Assembly (NCBI GenBank): GCA_001600455.1
Contig: BCKC01000010.1
Span: 62,001-126,000, forward strand
Direction: 5' to 3'
DNA length: 64,000 nt
DNA from: Endocalyx cinctus
Lineage: Eukaryota; Ascomycota; Sordariomycetes; Amphisphaeriales; Apiosporaceae
The notes beneath the pieces were generated by a model. It was not told where the DNA came from. It searched no databases and saw only the letters and a program-made list of their open reading frames with translations. This document shows positions 22,060 to 34,227 of the stretch, piece by piece. Every line of letters begins with the position of its first letter. The stretch's first letter is position 1. The position numbers were made by a program, and so were the translations under genes.

Positions 22060-22562
22060 GAAAAGATAGTAGATACCCCCCCTTCTTGCATAAATGATCT
22101 AAATGGCACGCGAAAATCGACCAGTAATTCCCAAAATTGTATATAAAGCGGGAAAAAAGAAAAAGAACAATCCATGTCGAGGTCAAGAGGTAGTAGAAGC
22201 GTACGTCCTCCTACGTAACAACTCGAAAGAATACGTGGGCAAGGTCACATAACACATTGTATAACCTGTCAGGAAGCGCGAATACCCTGCAATATAAACT
22301 GTCACAGACTGATTTTCTTCGTAATTTCGATTCTCATTATATCTGAACACAGGTTTGACCTTTTCTCTCTTTTTTTATCGTTCTCTAGCTTATCCCCATT
22401 TCTTATTTTGGCACCATCGCAATGAACAATTGTTGTGAAAGGTGAAGTTTGCCCTGCCGTTAAAACTCGATCATTAGACTTGATGGCAAAGCAAAGCTAT
22501 AGAGATTTATTCTCCTCAATGCAAAGTTTGCCACCCTTGAGATTGATATGTTCCTGCTTTGT
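22060..22562. other. convergent 3' region
   Basis: 3' UTRs of the BolA-like gene (+) and the beta-adaptin gene (-). Poly-pyrimidine near 22355-22400; no gene seen. Confidence 0.5.
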
Positions 22563-24987
22563 TTAGAATAAACCGAGCAGGTCGTCGTTGGCATTGTTGC
22601 TCTTTTGCTCGCCTCCACTGTTTCCCGTATGACCAAGTTGGACTGACGCCGGTGGCGGCTGGCTCGACCCGCTGAGATCCAGCCCTTCGAATCCATTCAT
22701 GAGATCGTTTCCGCCGCCAAAGCCGCCAGCGCTACTGCTCTGAGCCGGGGCCGGTGCATCAAATAGACCCATCATATCGGCCATGCTACCCCCGGCTGCG
22801 CCGGCACTTGTGGGACTAGCAACTCGGTCTGGCGTAGCCGATGCGGAGTTAGCTTCCTGGGAGGCCGGCGCCGCGCCGTCAAAGTCTATGTCCAGTAGGT
22901 TCTCGATATTGCTTTGCGGGGCAGCGCTGCCGTTCTGAGCGGCAGCAGCGGCCACCGATGCCGCGATGGGGTTCTCGGCTGCGTTTTGACGCTGCTCCTG
23001 GATGGCTGCACGCTGGATCTCGTCGGCTCCGAAGCGACCTTTGCCGACGAATGACTCTGGTGGCTTGTGATAAACTGATGCCAGAGTTGATAATTCGGTA
23101 AGCAGCTGTTCTAATAATGTCGGCGGTAAACTCGTCATCGTAGTTGATATAGCTGGTTTTTGAGAAAGGATAATACTCTGATGAAAGTTCGTTAGCTCAT
23201 GATGTATCCGTCACAGACTGCTTAAACTAAGCCCTTACCTTGGCGACTTCCAAATCCCCTGATAAGAGGCGCCAGTAGACATAAGCACGATCTCTAATAT
23301 CCGGGTTGTCATTCTCGGCCGTTGCTGATTGCAGAACCTTCTGCACAAGACTTTGGTTGTTGCCAGGCTTTTTCAAGAAAAGCTTGACAACGGCCGTCAA
23401 AATCTGTAGCTGTGTCTGTGTGAATTCCTCCAAAAATACGTCGACAAAACTAGCCAATATTTCATCGGCATTGTTGATCTTCTCAGCATACTCTCCCACA
23501 ATCCATATAAGGGCTCCTCTAGCGTTCGGCTCGTCCAGTTCATCGATATGGTTGCACAGCGTCGGAATTACCCCTTCATAGCCGGGATACTTCCGCAAAA
23601 TATCTTTGATGACGACAATGACTTCCTGCACCACATAATTCACCTTGGTTGCAATAAGATCCAAGAGTGCGTTCACGCATTTCTCGCTGGCGCTCTCGAT
23701 TTTGATGGCGACCTGGCCTATAGCCTTGATGGCTCTTCGCACAAAATCCATATCGACCTCCAAAGCATACTCCTTCAATTCTCCCAAGAGCTGTTCATAA
23801 TTCTTCTCATTCGCTATCCTTACCATAATCTCGAGCTTCTGAAGTTTTACGTACGGTGGATCGTTGTACTTGCAGAAGAAGACTCTAAGTTCTTTGCTCA
23901 AAATGTCAGGCTTGGCCTGCAATAGCAGGTCGATATTACGTAGCGCGACATACTGAACTTCAGGCGCCGATGCTACCAAAGTGACTATCGAATCTGTTAG
24001 TATATTACTCAACGGACCGGGATGCTAATAGACGAACCCAGAGGCGGAGCCATCTTCTTTAAATATTGTCGCACGAGGTCGGCATTTATGAGTTTCATAT
24101 GGCTGAAAACTACCTTTACAGCAGCTAAAACAACACTTGGATTGACATGTTGAAACTGGGGGGTAACTCTCTCGCAGATATGCTCTGATTCTTTGACATC
24201 TTGAGGAGGATAGTCGGCTAGGGTGGTCAAAATAGTCACTCTCCCCCACTCAGTGCATTCGTTCAAAGCCATCAGAAGTTTCTTCAACGTCGTAGAAGTG
24301 ATAACCAGCGCTCTTGTCTCAGGTGCGGTCTCGGAGATTTCTGCTAGTGCTTGTACTGAATTGGCAACAACCATGGGGTTCGGGTCCCCAATCAATTCTT
24401 GTAACGTCTCCAAGAAACCGTTCTCTATACACATAGACGGGTTTAAGTCGAAAAGCTTGGCAACGCATATCGCAGCGGTTTTCCTCACGTATGGGGATTC
24501 GTCTCTCAAGGTTTTTCGAAGGGGTTCTTCCATGTAATCGACCATCTTATCTACTCGAATACATCCCATGGTGCGAATAGCGAGGGCTCGTATGAGCGGG
24601 TTCGGGTCTTCTGAGTCTTGTACGAATGTGTTAACGGCTAGAATGCACAGGTCTGGATGTGATTTTGCGTAGTTCCTTTACAAGCACAGTTAGCATAGAG
24701 CATGGGGTATAGGTTATTTATACGGCAGGATGAATATGAATTGCCATTTTAACTTACATTAGGTATAAATACACCAGCTTCTTCTGATCCAGGTCTCCAG
24801 TGGCGATATTCTTCAGAACATCCGGGAATAACTGCGACACATCTTTTCCCAAGGTCATAGCCATGATGGTCTTCTGAATAGACTCTTTTCTTTCCCAGGC
24901 ATATTGAGATACTAGGCCAGCTCGCAACTCGAAGGTCTCGCCCTTCCTAGGGGCAGCAAAAGCACCACGAATACGACTCACGGCCAT
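22563..24987 (-). CDS. apl2: AP-1 complex beta subunit (beta-adaptin, 742 aa)
   Basis: Large subunit of a clathrin adaptor complex for trans-Golgi/endosome traffic. Four exons: 24987-24758, 24675-24038, 23984-23239 and 23177-22563; 742 residues. The trunk is the adaptin N-terminal solenoid, with the starts [11 protein letters not shown] and [20 protein letters not shown], then [50 protein letters not shown] and [20 protein letters not shown]. The junction [15 protein letters not shown] fixes intron 2. The hinge holds a clathrin-box-like NLLDIDFDG. There is no appendage domain, as in many fungal AP-1 beta subunits, and the protein ends LLGLF. AP-1 rather than AP-2 is inferred from the length and the strong trunk identity to beta-1. 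Confidence 0.92.
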
Positions 24988-26275
24988 GGTGCCGGTATTT
25001 CGCTATATGCGTAGACGTGAGAAGAAAATATGATGATAATTACTTGAATACAGAGAATGAGATGAAGTCTGTGGTAGCGCAGGGGTGGGGTTGCTGAAAT
25101 CGAGACGGCAAAGGGAGAATCGAGGGGGAGATAACAGAGCCCTAAGAGGGCTGCGGCGAGCACATTCGATTTAAGTCAATTCAGTTCGTTCGTTTTGTTT
25201 ATTTATCAATAAAGCTAAATGAAAATTTTGTTATTCCGTTCAAATAATGATGTGTCGCATGCACAATATGATACTATCTTGTTGGCATGATTTTAATGAC
25301 AAGTGGTAATGACAGCGGTGGGAAGCCTTTACAAAGGATGCCTGTCTACAACTGTAAACAGCTAGGAACAGTGGACGGGAGCTGGCAAGCTGGCGGCTAC
25401 TATGTACCTACAAGGTAGTTGGAGGTACCTAGGCAGGCTGGCAGGTTAAGCTACTGTATCCATGTCCACGTACTGTATGTACCTACAGCTCAGGTATGCA
25501 GGGATACTGCGATATGATAGTAAAATACCTGATAATGTATTATTAGCCTTTAATACATATATTATTTATATGCTTTTACAAGAAGCTCGATAAATCTTCC
25601 TTTTGTCATGTGCAGTAGCAGAACTGGCTATATATACGAGTGGTATCATTGGAATCAATTCTAATCAGAATCTATACTTTCACTTTATACAGTAGGAGGC
25701 GAATTGAGGGTCGCGGATTTTGTCACATAAAAAACACAACGGATCCAATTAGCGAGTCACTCAGTCTCCTCTACCCCCCTATTTATAATATAAGCATGCA
25801 AGAAGGTCATTTCCCTCTTATCATATGTCTGATTCGACAGCCTTATAGACAATCTGTCTTTTATTTATTTACTTAATTTTGATGAGCGATCGTTCAAGCG
25901 TAACGTATGGGATGTCGAGCTGATATATAATCTGCCAGGGAGGGCATTCTCACTATAATTATCACTAGCAACTGGCTATATTATCAGTGGCACAAATTTG
26001 GGGACGTTTAAACGATGACATTTTCCCTTCTGATACTGTGTTTGGCGAATTGCCACATTCATATCTTAATACGGGAGCTAAGCCTTTACTGAAGTTAATA
26101 ACAGATATCAAAGCCAGGAGAGGGCAGGCCCGATAGGGAGTAAATTTGCAGGCCGCAGAAGGGCCTTGGTCCGAGTAAAGAATTCCCCATTTACTTTATT
26201 TCTCATACTTCCTATAAGCGCCTAACCCATTTCGCCTGGTTAAAAAGCCCGCGATATTCACCTTTGCTAAAGATT
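24988..26275. other. 1.3 kb intergenic region
   Basis: Upstream of the beta-adaptin gene. Bases about 25400-25500 contain a cluster of GTACCTACAAGGTAG, AGGTACCTAGGCAGG and related words of the dispersed CCTAGG family. No gene was recognised. Confidence 0.5.
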
Positions 26276-26500
26276 TCACACTCTACGAAAGTTGGCCATG
26301 TCGCCACGCCAGGCTGCCATGTGAAGAGCCGTTCGTCCCTGTCCATTCTTATGATTCACATCGACTTCCCTTTCTGGTATTTTATTGATGCATCTGCCCG
26401 GCCGAGAAAATGCTGCTGCGGTTAAACCATGGCCCAAGCGCCCTCCTCCTGCGGACGTATAGGCACCGTTTTCAAGTAGGCCCGGACTTACCCAATACAA
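26276..26500 (-). pseudogene. isolated ankyrin-repeat fragment
   Basis: The reading VDVNHKNGQGRTALHMAAWR is a clear single ankyrin repeat (D-N-G-T-ALH-AA pattern). Upstream in the same frame there is only low-quality sequence, and a stop follows a few residues after the repeat. No second repeat could be found within 300 bases in any frame. It is best read as a degraded piece of an ankyrin gene; a lone exon of an unrecognised gene is possible. Confidence 0.4.
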
Positions 26501-26886
26501 TCTACGGGCCGAAAGTTTACCTATGTTGTTGCTTATGTGGAGTTATAGCCCCTATTCAGCAGTCTAATATATTGAGTCTCTTAAATATCAGTCTGAGCCT
26601 TAAGGCTGATGTAGGGGAACTAGCTTTTCTAGTGTGACAAAGGCCTAGTATAGCAGGAATTACGATAAAATCGGCTAATAGTTATACGGGCCCTTTTCTT
26701 AGATGTATGCTATGGCCGACTTGATTTACACAGTCGCAGCAAAAAAAAATGGCAGTATGTACAACCCTTCAGAAGTCCAATACCCTGCAGTGTATCTAAA
26801 CCCCAAAAAAAAGAAGAGAAGAAGACCGATACGGTAGATGGTACAGCCTAGCAGAGACAAAGAAAAGGACGTGGGGGGGGGGGGGG
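26501..26886. other. intergenic region ending in a G14 run
   Basis: No gene seen. A run of 14 G (26873-26886) directly abuts the stop codon of the following minus-strand transporter gene, so its transcript would carry C14 right after the stop. Confidence 0.6.
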
Positions 26887-28713
26887 TTATAACAATGTAT
26901 TCGTTGCCGTCTGTGCAGTCTCCTCCTTCCCGCTAATTACCTTCTTTCCACCAGCTTCCTCATCATCTTTATTAGAGGCCGAGTCGGTACTGTCAACGGC
27001 CTCGATAGTAGTAATACCAGCTTTCTCCTGCCACCGGTACAATCCGAGCTTCGTGCAGCGCTTGTGGATCCAAACCGCGATAGGGGGCGACAAGACGCAC
27101 ACGGCGAGCGACGCCGCGTAGCCCTTGGTGAAGTTGGGTACGTCGGTGACGGGGAAGAAAGCCACGTTGAACCACGCGATGGTGACGTTGGAGCCGTACA
27201 TCATGGCGTACAACGTGATGGACCGTAATTGATCGTCGTCGCGGCAAATCTCGTTGGCCCAGGAAAAGTTGACGGCTTGGCCGATAAAGCCGGCGCCGGC
27301 CAGGTACCAGGCGAAATACTTACCCGCCACCGGCAGCGACGGGAAGAGCAGCATGATACAAGGTATTCCGGCGGCGAAGGCCATGACAATGTTGACCCAC
27401 CAGCGAGACTGGGCGTAATCCGTCCAAAGGGCGAAGATGCAGGTCGTCGTGACGGTGACGGCGGTTACGCCCAGAGGGTAGTAGTTTATTTCTGGGATTG
27501 TGTACCAACCTGTCCATTTCATCCAAAACGACATAGGGGTATATAGACCCGACCACTCCATCTAGGACGCAGGAAACGACGTTAGTTCAATACATCTTGA
27601 ATTTCTGGAAATATGTCGATATGACCTCCCAACCTCGGTATAAAGAGCTTTGGTGCACACTATACGAAATCTTGAGGAGGTGTTGGAGAAGTGGGACATA
27701 AAACTAGCAGCGTTGGCGCTTTAAAAGTACTCACATTCGTGTTAAAGCTGAATTGGAGCGTGAACGCCCAGAATCGCCAGTCGCGGAATACCTTTTTGAA
27801 GACTCCCCAGTTGAGCGGCGTTGGCTTGTGAGGTGGCAGCCGACTAATTGCCAGTTTCTTCTCCTCTTCGTTCAGGTACCACCGTTTACAGGTGGCCGGC
27901 TCGCCGGGAAATGTCAAGAATCCTAGGATCCAGATGGGTGCTGTGATAATCGCATTAATAATCATGAGCCAGCGCCATCCTGAGTAGCCTAAACTTCCGT
28001 CCAATGTCGTATATATGGAGCCTTGAAGCACTCCAGCAAATAGGCCTCCGAGGTTTTGGGCGGCAGTAAGCAGACAAGCTCGCTTTCCCAGCTCCGAGTG
28101 CTTGTACCAGCATCCAAGGATATACTGTACCAACCGACATTAGCCATTACCATCTTAAAATAGGGGGGTATAAAGCTACGTGTACAGATGGAATATCTGG
28201 TTAGAGAACGACACAGGGGTATATTTTGTCGAAAACAATATCATTAAGGAGAAAGTTCTATAACCATTAGAATACACTCACATGCCCACCTGCGAACGAA
28301 ACGGATTCAAACAAGGCCATGAAGAAGCGCAAAATCTGAATTTGCCAAACGTGGTGACAGAAGCCGACGCCAAGGGTAGTCATCCCCCAAGCGAAGCACA
28401 TGAAGGGGAACCAAAACTCGAGCTTAACTTTATGGGACGCGACGATGAAGGACTGGGGCACGCCTCCGATGATGTAGCCGATCTTGAAGACGGTCAGGGT
28501 CAGGTTGTAGTCGACGCCGGTGAAGCCGACCTCCTCCTTCATGCCCGAGACGTACGCGTTCGATATGTTCTGCCGGTCGAGGTAGTTGACAAACTGGGAG
28601 AGGCACAGGTACGACAGGATGAAGGTGTCGATCTTGAAGAGAAGGGCTCTCTCGGCCTTGTTCGTCACCTTCTCTCCGATGAAGAAGAGGCGTATCTCGT
28701 GAAGTAAACCCAT
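26887..28713 (-). CDS. MFS transporter, anion:cation symporter (allantoate permease/Liz1-like) family (498 aa)
   Basis: Plasma-membrane proton symporter of the ACS (Dal5/Liz1/Tna1-like) branch, whose members import organic anions and vitamins such as allantoate, pantothenate and nicotinate. Exons 28713-28282, 28124-27735 and 27561-26887, all phase 0; 498 residues, the family norm. The cytosolic N-terminus leads into FILSYLCLSQFVNYLDRQNISNAY (family motif at helix 1-2; positions about 33-56), then KIGYIIGGVPQSF, RFFMALFESVSFAGGH and YILGCWYKHSELGKRACLL, another ACS hallmark. The C-terminal half has KYFAWYLAGAGFIGQAVNFS and SWANEICRDDDQLRS. Divergent from an amidase gene; together they suggest uptake and cleavage of an amide. 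The last intron (173 bases) is the least certain part. Confidence 0.87.
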
Positions 28714-29659
28714 GCCGCGCGATTCGTTTGGTCTTGACTTTCCTATGTGTAAGAAATTTACGCTGCAGCTGGTATAACTAAGAGAGACAGAGCATCATAG
28801 TCGAGTGCCGCACACTGCATTATATGATTCATTCAGCTACTTCTGGTGGAAACAGGTAATACATTACCCACATAGATAACTACAGGCGCGCAGGATCATG
28901 ATAGATGTTCACAGACATGTTACGATACAAACCATGCAAAGATACGATCCCATATCATTCATTATTGGATGTAGGATATTGCTTGGCGCGATGATTTAGA
29001 TAAGAACAGCTGCATATACATAGTATTGAACAGATAAGATTGATTCTATCTCAAAGTTTACATCTGGAGGTAGTTGTGTCGTCGAAAGTCCCCTGAAAAA
29101 ACTGAGATAAGACGGGGTTGATATTAGGCAAAAGAAAAAAAGGAAAAAAAAAAGACATGTGCATCATAAAATGCCTGCTTATTAATGCAAGAGACTGACA
29201 GGACTATGAAGAATCCCAGGTAAGTGGAGGTATCGGCGGTCCGATAGATATCATTATAGCTTAATCTTTTCGTCACGGAATGGTCAGTCGATCCCGTGAA
29301 TGTAGGTTCCAGCGAATGTGGGTACGGATTAGCCGCGGCGTAACTCGGCACTGGACTCCAGATAAGCTCAGCAACACCGGCATCCGGCTTATTACTAAAT
29401 TAAGATATTTCGAGAGTTTTCGTCGGATGCGCTGAAATGGTAAAAAAGAGGCTACTAAGCTGTAGTAGTTCTGCTCCGCTGGTTCACCTCGAGCCCGATG
29501 TCGGACAGGAAATCGGAGGATGTGTCGATGGTACTGCTTTAACCAGCGGGTATGGAGTCGATGTAGAGTTACATAAGGTGACAAGATCTTCTTCGCGTCT
29601 CAATGGTGTCTTACAACTTGAAGCAGTATTGGTGTAATTAAGCTTGCATATAATCTACC
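28714..29659. promoter_or_regulatory. shared divergent promoter region of transporter and amidase genes
   Basis: About 0.95 kb between two divergently transcribed genes of apparently linked function, so it probably contains their common control sites. Several GATA/TATC words, the binding core of fungal nitrogen regulators, are visible (for instance AGATAAGA at about 29000 and 29033, and GATAAG at about 29106). This density is suggestive only. No coding exon was recognised. Confidence 0.45.
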
Positions 29660-31456
29660 ATGTCGTCTACTTTAGCACCCGAGACAATTTCGGAAAACAA
29701 TCCAGTTTCGCAGAAAGATGTCGTCGACACGCTAGCATCTTTAGGGCTGGAGGCTAACCCAAAAGATCTCGATGACTATACATCACTTCTTACTGGTATC
29801 TGGGAAGTGTGGAACAACGTAGACCAGTTAGAGGACTATGTCCCGGAGGTAGATGAAGTGAGGTTCCCGAGGAAGGATGTTCATAGGCCAGAGGGCGAAG
29901 GAAATCCTCTAAATGCTTGGGCTTGGAAATGCAATATTCAAGATACGACGAAAAAGAGCAAAGGAGGTCTGCTCGAAGGTAAAACAATCAATCTCAAGGT
30001 ATGTCGGTGGTTTTCTTGCGATTCTCGGGTTATCCATTACTCACAAGCCTTCTTTCGGCAGGATAACATCGCAGTCAAGAACGTGCCCTGTCTGCTTGGA
30101 ACAGATTTTTTCAAAGACTGGACACCAGATACTGATGCGACGGTGACCAAGCGTATTTTGGAAGCTGGGGGGGTCATCGAAGGCAAGGCAGTGTGCGAGA
30201 ACATGTCAAGTTGGGCGATATCATGCTCGGCCGCCACGGGTCCAATCTCCAACGTATGGGCTCCGGGATTTTCCGCAGGCGGTTCGTCTTCGGGAAACGG
30301 TGTTCTCGTTGCCAGCGGTACAAGCTGGGGAGGCATTGGCGGAGATCAGGGAGGCTCTATCCGCATACCATCTGCCATGAACGGGATTGTGGGGATGAAG
30401 CCAACCTTTGGGTTAATACCTTTCACCGGAATTGCATCATTAGAACCCATCATCGACCATACCGGACTCATGACGAAGACGGTGCTAGATAACGCGCTAC
30501 TCCTCCAAGCGATTGCGGGGGTTGATGGAATTGACGACCGACAACAAGCCGGGTGCCCTTTCCCAGGCGAGGTGCCGGAATACCCAACTTTAGCTAAGGA
30601 GGGAGTAAAAGGCATGAAGATTGGAATTCTCAGAGAGTCACTCGATCGACCAAAGCACGATAAGAGAGTCAGCGATTTAGTGGTGAAAGCCGCAAAGGCA
30701 TTAGAAGGGCTAGGCTGTATCGTGGAGGAGGTCAGCGTACCTCTGCACACATCTGCGCCTGAGCTCTGGGCGGTAAGCACCAATCCACATAGAACAGGAT
30801 GAAAACTGCGTAGCTAATGGTCTATGCAATAGGTTCCCGGACGGCTTTCCAAGTATAACTCGTTCATGGGCCAGACCTGCGGAAGGAGAGGGTATATGAT
30901 GAACGACCTGACGGACAAGATCCACCCGCTGACCCAAGAAAAGTTCGACAAGATGTGGGTGGCCCATCGCAACGCTATCATCAACGGCAAGTGGGGATGG
31001 GAAAATTTGCGACCTTCGCTCTTTGGGAAGGCAACAAACCTCATCCGAAAGTTGAAAGATGACTACTACGCGGTTTTGAACGAATACGACGTTATCATTT
31101 CGCCGACGGCGCCTATGCTGGCGCCCAAACTCCCAGCGGCGGATTCGACGATCCGAGAATTTATGACGAACTCGGCAGGCCTATCCATCAACACGTCATG
31201 CTTTAACATCGTGAGTATTTATTTCCCTTGTGATGTGAAATCGATTATAAAGAACCATGCGGCTGACTTTCTTTCGTTTGATTAGACTGGGTTACCAGCG
31301 CTGTCAATGCCTATTGGATTCTTGCCATCACTTGAGGCACCTCACCCTAACCTACCTGTCGGAATGCAAATTGCATCTAAATGGTATCATGAGGGGACCA
31401 TCTATAAAGTGGCATACGCATGGGAACAAGCCTTTGACTGGAAGACATTTGCTTAG
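29660..31456 (+). CDS. amidase signature family hydrolase (532 aa)
   Basis: Hydrolyses an amide to acid and ammonia using a Ser-cisSer-Lys triad. Exons 29660-29998, 30062-30772, 30833-31210 and 31286-31456, all phase 0; 532 residues. The triad is visible: Lys113 in LKDNIAVKNVP (spanning the first junction), the cis-Ser in FSAGGSSSGNGVLVASG (about 188-190) and the nucleophile in GGDQGGSIRIPSAMNG (Ser about 212). The substrate-side segment GMKPTFGLIPFTGI follows. The C-terminal third has YDVIISPTAPMLAPKLP and TGLPALSMPIGFLPS. There is no signal peptide, so it is cytosolic. Related fungal enzymes act on indoleacetamide, acetamide and other small amides; substrate cannot be read from sequence. 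The neighbouring divergent transporter supports a catabolic role. Confidence 0.92.
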
Positions 31457-31908
31457 TCTGAGAACATTATGCATAATAACATAATAGTCGACAATTATTA
31501 TCTAGTATGCAGTATGTCACTGAGAATACTGTAATTCCTTTTGAAGCTTCAAATCCGATTACTTGCATTACTTATGGAGTGTCAGAAGAAGCAGCAACAG
31601 TTGTAGAAATGGTCAACCGTGAGCAACCAAATTTAGCAATTTGATAGGACCATGTTATTTGAATAGATTAACGTACTGAAAGCCCTATGGGCTTGGGCCC
31701 ACAGGCGGAATAAATCATCATCGTCATCGTTACCAACGTACCAGGAAATAGTTTTAGAAACCTTAAGGTTCAATATAATATCAACACGACCCATAGATTC
31801 CGTTTTCCTGCCTATCCGACTTGCTGATCCTAGCAATGAGGAATCCAGAAACCTCGGCTATCTCATGACATTCTCGTTAAAGAGGCCGCTCACTAGTACA
31901 AAACTACT
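31457..31908. other. convergent 3' region
   Basis: Between the amidase (+) and the P450 (-). No gene or element seen. Confidence 0.5.
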
Positions 31909-33606
31909 TTATAACTTTTTAATCATGATCAGTGCCATGGCGTTAGGCATAATATTGACGTCTAGGGGCATGCCAGGAGGTCTCTTTTGATCTTCTTCAG
32001 GGTATTTAAACTCATATTCCATTAATAAATGGACAAAGGTCAATTTCATGGTGTCCTGTGCAAGGAATCTGCCCGGACAAGCATGGAAGCCGGCGCCAAA
32101 ATGTAGCGAGTCGTCGGTGATCTGTCTTACATCAGTAAACCTTCTCCCTTTCCCAATGCTGTATGATAAGAACGGGATAGTGTAACTTACCGAGGCGAAA
32201 TGGAATTTGGTACGGTCGATCTCTTGACGCTTACGAAGGTAGCGTTTCGGGTCGAATACGTCCGCATTCTCGTGTATGCTTGAATCCAGAGCGATCTCTA
32301 GGTTTGGGAATCCGATCTGTGTACCAGCTGGGAGGTGCAGACCGTCCTTGAAGGTGTGAGGCATCATAACAATACGCTGGACGGTCACTATAATAGGATT
32401 CAAATCAGTCAATCTAACGGTCAAACGAGGATATAACTAAAGGGTAAAAGGGCCGAACCTAAATTGGGGGAATGAGTGGTAACGTTGGCTTTCTTTCATA
32501 AAGCTGTCGAGTTTTAGAAGATTTGCAAGCGCTTGGTGATTCCATTTGCCGTATTTATTCAGCACATCTACCATCTCTTCTTTGATCTCGGCAACGCTTT
32601 AGGGTAATCTATAAGATCGAATAGGATAGAGAGCTTCGTGGCGGAGCTGCTATGTATCGAGGCGACTGTGAGTAACAACTGATCTTGAGCTATCTCCTCG
32701 GTGGTGGGCTTCTTTTCGGCCGTTTCGTAGGCATTGAGCAGCCATTGTACAGCGTCCATGTGATCCGACTCGGCGGGTGCACTATCTGGGGCGCGAGCCG
32801 CCATAACTGGTCGTAATAATTTAACCGCCTCTCGTCGGTAATGGAAGACTTTTTTTATATCTTGGTCGATATATTTGGCGAGTGGACGGGTGATAGGATG
32901 AAACTTCGCTCTGAGGCCCGAGGCAGACTTGACGACATTTAAAGTATATTGAATAGCAACCTGCTGCCACGCGGGTGTGGTACCGAGCTCGGCACCTACT
33001 AATACACGCCCATAAACACGGGAAAATAGCTGTACAAATGTTTGATAGGGAGCTAGTAGCGTCCAGTCTGATGTTAAGGTATACTTTGTCAGTATATCGT
33101 ATTATCTAGTCTGAGCAAGATATAGGATAAAGCACACCTGTGCAAGAAGGCATTAAATCTTTAAATGCAACCACGCATTCCTGATTCATAGCTTCAATCA
33201 ATTGAGGGAGTGCCTTATTAAGGTCTATCCTGGCCATTTTAGTCACCTCTTCACTTTGCACAGGGCCTCCTATGTGCTTCAATTCAAAGGACCGATCCGA
33301 AAACTTGGGAAAACTTAGTTGGCTTTGGGACGCATTTTTCACCTCTTCTAAGTATCTTAGCGGTAAGATTACGATGGGCCGTTTTGGATTATACGGGTTA
33401 CGAATTAAAAAAGCCTCTCCCTTTTTCGAATACTTAGTGTATCCTTTCTCCATAAGGGTACGAGTTTCGGCGCGGTATCGATTCATCGAATTATCGCCTT
33501 CAAACTTGATATATGGTATATCAAGCGTAGGTGGAGCCCGGGAACGCCAAAAATAATAGGCAGTTAATACGGCAAGAACAACAAGAGTGATGATTAACGA
33601 CGACAT
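31909..33606 (-). pseudogene. cytochrome P450 monooxygenase, frameshifted
   Basis: Membrane-bound fungal P450 of the kind used in secondary metabolism. The N-terminal anchor (LIITLVVLAVLTAYYFWRS) and proline region start exon 1 (33606-33138). Exon 2 begins at 33067 with DWTLLAPYQTFVQLFSRVYG. The segment LLTVASIHSSSATKLSILFD is helix I, but the usual A/G-G-x-D/E-T-T is replaced by S-I-H-S-S-S. Just after it the frame breaks: coding sense moves to another frame (EIKEEMVDVLNKYGKWNHQA, then KLDSFMKESQR) with no intron signal, as if one A were missing in AAA at about 32598-32600. Later parts read well: VTVQRIVMMPHTFKDGLHLP, an intron after FHFAS, and the heme loop FGAGFHACPGRF with its cysteine. 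A single base slip could also be a sequencing error. Confidence 0.7.
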
Positions 33607-34227
33607 TTTCGCGCGAAAATTTAGTCGTAGTTAATCCCGATGCTGCTTGCTTCACTGTCGCGATTTTTGTGTTACCAAAAGAAAACGAACGTATAAAACG
33701 TCCAGCAAGATGACGGGCGACCTGAGAGGAGAAAATGAAGCAGTGAGCGTAGACCTGATACAACGTATGTCAATGTTAATGTCCATCCCACTGTCTACAT
33801 ACACCCGACAATAATGATGTACCTAGGCACCCATTGGTCATGCAGTTGGGACGTTGCAACCAAGTAGTTTGTTTGCATGGATCCAGGGCTGTTAACCCCC
33901 TAGTCGTATTGTGCAGGTAAGGTAGCATATCACATTCCCGCACCGGAACATGTAGCATTAACAAACCCAGCTCGACATAAGTAATACCTAATAGAAGGAA
34001 TAAATTCGAGTTAGTTTTCGTAGCCTTATTACCTTTTTTCCTTTCCCTAGTAAATTGTTTAAGCCGGTTCAAAGAAAAACTGCCATTCGGTGAAATCTAT
34101 AGGCTCTAATATACTACTATATCTGGCGAGACAATGTTTTCTATGCCGAAAAGTATTTTCTCTTCACCGTCTCGTCAAGCTCCTAGTTTCTTTATTTATT
34201 AATCAAGATTGAAATTTCTGTGTAATA
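33607..34227. other. divergent intergenic region
   Basis: Between the P450 (-) and the dead DHA2 transporter (+), originally probably a shared promoter. No recognisable element. Confidence 0.45.

Noticed and set aside
24009..24037. Beta-adaptin exon 2 extended to a stop, or intron 2 ending at the nearer CTAACAG
   Set aside because: The nearer acceptor puts the branch site two bases from the splice point and inserts three residues; the GATAG acceptor restores the conserved [12 protein letters not shown] reading exactly.
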